This document shows positions 31,086 to 34,115 of a DNA stretch of 34,115 nt, piece after piece. The DNA comes from Candidatus Devosia symbiotica (lineage in GTDB: Bacteria; Pseudomonadota; Alphaproteobacteria; Rhizobiales; Devosiaceae). The position numbers and the translations under genes were made by a program. Numbering within the stretch: position 1 is the first letter of the stretch; every line of letters begins with the position of its first letter. The notes below the pieces were generated by a model that did no database searches, had not been told where the DNA came from, and saw nothing but the letters and a program-made list of their open reading frames with translations. The stretch lies in NCBI GenBank assembly GCA_025050575.1, contig JALBVE010000015.1, forward strand, positions 1-34,115, in the 5' to 3' direction.

Positions 31086-31816
31086 CGGCAGCGCCTGAAC
31101 AGGCGGCGCAAATTGGGCAGGCCGCGAAAGCACACGGTACCATCACGGCGGACCGCGAATAGCCAGCGTCGGCCGGCAAAGACATTGCGCACGGCGTATG
31201 CGCCGAGCGCACCCAGCACGAAGCCTGCGACGACGTCGGTGGGATAGTGCATGCCGATGACAATGCGCGACAGGCCGGTCATCACACCGATCAGCAGGAA
31301 CAGGCCATGATATCGCGGCAGCATGAAGCTAAACACCAGCGCGGAGCCGATGGCCGTGGTGCTGTGTCCGGACGGGAAGCTCTGAAAGGTTGAGTCATTG
31401 AGCAGGGGCTGAAAATAGAAACTGCCAAGATCCTGAAAAAACTCCGGCCGCGCGCGGCCAATCAGGCGCTTGATCAGATTTGAGACCAGACCGGGCAACC
31501 CGACTCCGACAAAGATAAAGCTGGCCAGCAGCGCAAGCTCATGGGCCGCGCGCCGATAGCGCCCAAGCGGCAATCTGACGGCGACAAATGCCAGCACCAA
31601 AACCAGAAATGAGGGGATCAACACCCAGTCGGACAAGCCTATATCGGTGATGAAGGCAAAGGGCGCGTGCCACATCTCGGGCCAGACTTGCAGAGTCTGT
31701 GAGATCCACGCGTCAAAGAATATCAACACGAACAGCACCAAAATCACCGCTGCGGCGGCATCTGGCCAGGATTTGCGGGTAAGGCCAAAGGGCCAGCGGC
31801 GAACAAGGTTTAGCAT
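31082..31816 (-). CDS. PAP2-family membrane phosphatase, intact
   Basis: Type 2 phosphatidic acid phosphatases remove phosphate from lipid phosphates (phosphatidylglycerol phosphate, undecaprenyl pyrophosphate or similar) on the periplasmic face. 244 residues with about five or six hydrophobic segments (for example residues 20-35, 64-80, 94-111 and 158-181). The three signature motifs are present: K116...R123-P124, PSGH at 148-151 and SR-x5-H at 183-190 with Asp194. The C-terminal tail is basic. It faces metC tail to tail, with stops overlapping in CTAG. The substrate cannot be told from sequence. No lesion. Confidence 0.9.
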   Translation of the reverse strand: MLNLVRRWPFGLTRKSWPDAAAAVILVLFVLIFFDAWISQTLQVWPEMWHAPFAFITDIGLSDWVLIPSFLVLVLAFVAVRLPLGRYRRAAHELALLASFIFVGVGLPGLVSNLIKRLIGRARPEFFQDLGSFYFQPLLNDSTFQSFPSGHSTTAIGSALVFSFMLPRYHGLFLLIGVMTGLSRIVIGMHYPTDVVAGFVLGALGAYAVRNVFAGRRWLFAVRRDGTVCFRGLPNLRRLFRRCR

Positions 31817-31919
31817 GCTTTATTATTGAACTTGTGGGAAGTTTTCGTCAATCCAAAGAAAGTTAGTGTGGTTACGCTTGCTCTACATCGCCAAGAACGC
31901 TAGGTAATAGCGGTGATCT

Positions 31920-31996
31920 CGGAGTGTAGCTCAGCCTGGTAGAGCACTGGTTTTGGGAACCAGGGGTCCAAAGTTCGAATCTTTGTACTCCGACCA
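31920..31996 (+). tRNA. tRNA-Pro (TGG)
   Basis: Complete cloverleaf: acceptor CGGAGTG pairs with TACTCCG (one G-U), anticodon arm CTGGTTTTGGGAACCAG with TGG, T arm CAAAGTTCGAATCTTTG and encoded CCA (31994-31996). It appears functional. Confidence 0.95.
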
Positions 31997-32042
31997 TCAC
32001 ATTTCGCCTTTTAGCGCACCGCATCGTGTTGAGGACTTTCGC

Positions 32043-32348
32043 ATGACCGCCCGCATTTACCGCCCGGCCCCAAATGCCATGCAGTCGGGAAAAGGCAAAT
32101 CCAAGCAGTGGGTTCTGGTGTACGAACTAGTGGAACCGCCCTCGATTGATCCGCTGATGGGCTATACGACCTCGACAGACACCCGGCAGCAGGTTCGCCT
32201 GACTTTCGACAGTCAGAAAGATGCCGAGACCTATGCGCAGAAGAATGGCATCGCCTATTCGGTGCAGCCCGCACATGACACTGTTCCAAAGCGCTCAAGC
32301 TACCCCAACAATTTTCGGGCCGACCGCAAGATACCTTGGACGCACTAG
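32043..32348 (+). CDS. NADH dehydrogenase accessory subunit, NDUFS4/ETC complex I family, intact
   Basis: A small peripheral subunit of alphaproteobacterial respiratory complex I, homologous to mitochondrial NDUFS4 (18 kDa, AQDQ). 101 residues beginning MTARIYRPAPNAMQSGKGKSK; the conserved core is WVLVYE, PLMGYTTSTDTRQQVRLTF, KDAETYAQKNGIAYSV and a C-terminal YPNNFRADRKIPWTH. It starts 46 bases after tRNA-Pro; the longer open frame upstream would overlap the tRNA and is rejected. A terminator follows. The gene being kept suggests that aerobic respiration is still in use. Confidence 0.94.
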   Translation: MTARIYRPAPNAMQSGKGKSKQWVLVYELVEPPSIDPLMGYTTSTDTRQQVRLTFDSQKDAETYAQKNGIAYSVQPAHDTVPKRSSYPNNFRADRKIPWTH

Positions 32349-32374
32349 ATTCTGCCTCCTGATTTAATTCTGAT

Positions 32375-32410
32375 ATGCGCTGCACGCGATTGCGGCGCAT
32401 TTGTTTTATT
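32375..32410 (+). terminator. Rho-independent terminator after the NDUFS4-like gene
   Basis: ATGCGCTGCA (32375-32384) pairs with TGCGGCGCAT (32391-32400) with one G-T pair, loop CGCGAT, followed by TTGTTTTATT. It lies 27 bases beyond the stop. Confidence 0.8.
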
Positions 32411-32532
32411 GGATAGCCGGGCAGACGGATTTTGGCAAATCAGGCGTCTGTGGCGCGCGCATCATTTTCGCTCCCAACGGGCTTGCGCGATCCCTGGGCC
32501 TGGGTGTTTCCTGTTTGGCATCAGGGAGGGAC

Positions 32533-32896
32533 ACATTTATTGGCAAAGCGGTTGGTATCGATAGACTATTCTTTCGTGCGCGTGACACGACTGCTCTGGC
32601 CGCGTAGTATGAAAAACACCTCGGTGTGCCGGGCTTCTGGGATCAGCAAGCGGACCAGACCGTATTCGCACCGTTCAAATCCGACACCGACTATTTCGCC
32701 GCCGACCGGCAGTGGATGATCAATTTTTGTGTCGATGATATCGGCGCGCTTACCTCCCAGCTCAACTAGGCCGGAATCGTGGTTAAAACCCGCGCGGAGT
32801 TAGGACACGCCCGAGACCGGCCGCTTTGCCCGCATCCACGACACCGAAGATAATCTCGTCGAACTCTGGCAGCCGCCCAGCGAAGCGGGCAATTAG
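32533..32896 (+). pseudogene. Glyoxalase/VOC-family protein remnant
   Basis: The text KAVGIDRLFFRARDTTALAA, a TAG at the usual Trp, then YEKHLGVPGFWDQQADQTVFAPFKSDTDYFA and WMINFCVDDIGAL belongs to small vicinal-oxygen-chelate proteins. A second TAG follows SQLN, and one extra base near 32802-32820 moves the end, FARIHDTEDNLVELWQPPSEAGN, into another frame; TAG at 32894-32896. No ATG stands at the expected start, only GGGAGGG upstream. The substrate of the intact ancestor is unknown. Confidence 0.82.
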
Positions 32897-33672
32897 CGTA
32901 TGGGGAGTGAGTGATCAGAACGGCGCGATCTGGCTTTTTGGCTCAATCCACGTATTGCTCGAGCATGTGTCGTGGCGCATGCCGTTGTTTGACGCCACCT
33001 TGGCGACCGCTGACCAAGTGGTATTTGGAATCGATATTGGCCCAACCGCAATAGCAGAAATGGGCGACCAGGCTTTCGTGCAGGGCATCTACGTCGATGA
33101 TACGCTGCTGACCGATGTCATTACGGAACGACGGCTGCCCCAGTTTGCCGCTTCGTTTTCGCTGCTGATGGGTTTGATTCTGGCGATGCCTCCGTGGATG
33201 GCGGCCAACACGATCTCGGTCGCTGCCCTGACGCCGATGGGCTACCATGCCCAGGGGTCGAGTTCGTGCTGCAACCAGAAGTCGCGGCATAACGGCAGGG
33301 TTATCTGGAGACCAGCGAACAGCAATTGGCGGTGTTGGCCGGCGCCTGGGACGACGAGCAAGTGGCCATGTTGATGGCAACTCTTGATGAAATCCCCACA
33401 ATGCCCAAGCTGATGGGCAAGCTGATGCATAACTGGGTGACCGGCGAGCCGAAGCACCTGGCAGCCCTGCTCGCGGCGGAAATAGGCGAGACCAACAGTG
33501 TGTTCATAGACCGCCTTCTATAGCTGCAATCGCAACTGGCTGGCGCCATTACGACAAATGCTAACCGACAATACCGAAAACCTGGTCGTTGTCGGCGCAG
33601 CCCGATCTGATCGGCGATGGCAATGTGCTCGACCTGTTGGCGCAAGCCGGTTATGCGATAGAGTGTATCTAG
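32897..33672 (+). pseudogene. TraB/GumN-family protein remnant
   Basis: Family text starts abruptly with AIWLFGSIHVLLEHVSWRMP (the GSxH motif) near 32923, without the usual signal peptide, so the 5' end is deleted. ATADQVVFGIDIGP and PMGYHAQG follow, then a frame change near 33250. A TAG follows QPEVAA; the next part is YLETSEQQLAVLAGAWDDEQVAMLM. A TAG follows FIDRLL. The final motif VVVGAA-HLIGDGNVLDLLAQAGYAIECI is split between frames and ends with TAG at 33670-33672. Bacterial TraB/GumN proteins are uncharacterised envelope proteins, some probably proteases. Confidence 0.8.
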
Positions 33673-33738
33673 TAGGACCAAAACAAATCATCCCGACCGC
33701 AGCCGGGGTAACAAATTTCATGGGCTCGCTGGGACAGC

Positions 33739-34115
33739 TTAGACGTCGCTGAGCCTGATCCATTTGCCGTCATTCTGGCTAGACTGCACCGATGCTACAA
33801 TGAACTGCATGCCTTTGACGCCGTCGACCAGCGTCGGCAGCAAGCCTGCATAGGCACTGCCCTCGCTGCGGATAATCGCCGCAAACTGACTGTATACTAA
33901 GAGTCGCGAACGTCTCCCAGGGTGACTAGAAAAGATGTGTACATTCATGGTGGAGGCCGCATTGCCCAAGATGGCGCCGCCGCGCGTCAGCAATTGCTTG
34001 GGCTTGCCGAATTCGGTGAACCACATGTAGTTGGGGTTATCCTGACGCCATTCGAGGCCAGCCTGGTCGCGATAGACGCGGAGCTGCAGGCCGTTTTCGC
34101 AGCCGACAAGCTGAT
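33739..34115 (-). pseudogene. Gfo/Idh/MocA-family oxidoreductase, C-terminal part, possibly frameshifted
   Basis: An open frame enters from the right edge and ends at 33739. QLVGCENGLQLRVYRDQAGLEWRQDNPNYMWFTEFGKPKQLLTRGG is typical of the C-terminal domain of NAD(P)-dependent sugar or inositol dehydrogenases, as is LLPTLVDGVKGMQFIVASVQSSQNDGKW. In between, the stretch around 33895-33950 does not fit; relatives have a GHPxxYxExFATLY segment, and text like ETFATL is present in another frame. Two compensating indels would explain this. The N-terminal NAD domain lies outside the window, so status is uncertain. Confidence 0.6.

Noticed and set aside
31953-32042. Upstream extension of the NDUFS4-like gene to an ATG at 31953.
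   Set aside because: It would overlap tRNA-Pro, and the family N-terminus begins at the ATG at 32043.

Overview
This 34 kb window looks like a piece of an alphaproteobacterial chromosome in an advanced but recent stage of decay. The genes present (aapJQMP-type amino-acid ABC transporter, PopZ/DUF2497 gene next to valS, tolC beside pcm, NDUFS4-like complex I subunit, puu putrescine genes, metC divergent from aapJ) point to Hyphomicrobiales. A Devosia-like host-associated bacterium is my best guess, but this is inference from gene content and order only. About a third of the window is intact coding sequence. The rest is still recognisable genes broken by nonsense codons, frameshifts and deletions. 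No mobile element, phage, CRISPR array or defence system was seen.

Layout. 1-9200 (minus): an old glycogen cluster glgP-glgB-glgC-glgA-pgm-glgX followed by a metallophosphoesterase gene; only pgm is intact. 9210-15326 (minus): intact valS, broken popZ, broken tolC with its terminator, intact pcm. 15327-16036: a spacer with a doubtful small ORF, then tRNA-Cys. 16195-20033: broken putrescine utilisation genes (puuC and puuD minus; puuA and puuB plus) and a 5'-truncated mobA. 20137-24355 (plus): tRNA-Asn, then remnants of an AHSA1-like gene, photolyase, cysteine synthase, cardiolipin synthase and AlaX, several joined by deletions. 24365-29778 (minus): a complete five-gene amino-acid ABC transporter operon without a single lesion. 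29982-34115: broken metC, intact PAP2 phosphatase, tRNA-Pro, intact NDUFS4-like gene with a terminator, then broken VOC, TraB/GumN and probably Gfo/Idh genes.

Biological reading. Translation (valS, three tRNAs), respiration (NDUFS4-like), sugar-phosphate interconversion (pgm), a Pcm-like protein-repair gene and amino-acid import are kept. Glycogen storage, putrescine catabolism, cysteine and methionine biosynthesis steps, light repair, TolC, one cardiolipin synthase and the polar organiser PopZ are lost. This is what one expects of a bacterium living in a nutrient-rich host: import replaces synthesis. The lesions are mainly G:C-to-A:T nonsense changes (Trp to TAG/TGA, Gln to TAG/TAA, Arg to TGA), indels (some in short homopolymers), short tandem duplications and deletions that fuse neighbouring genes.
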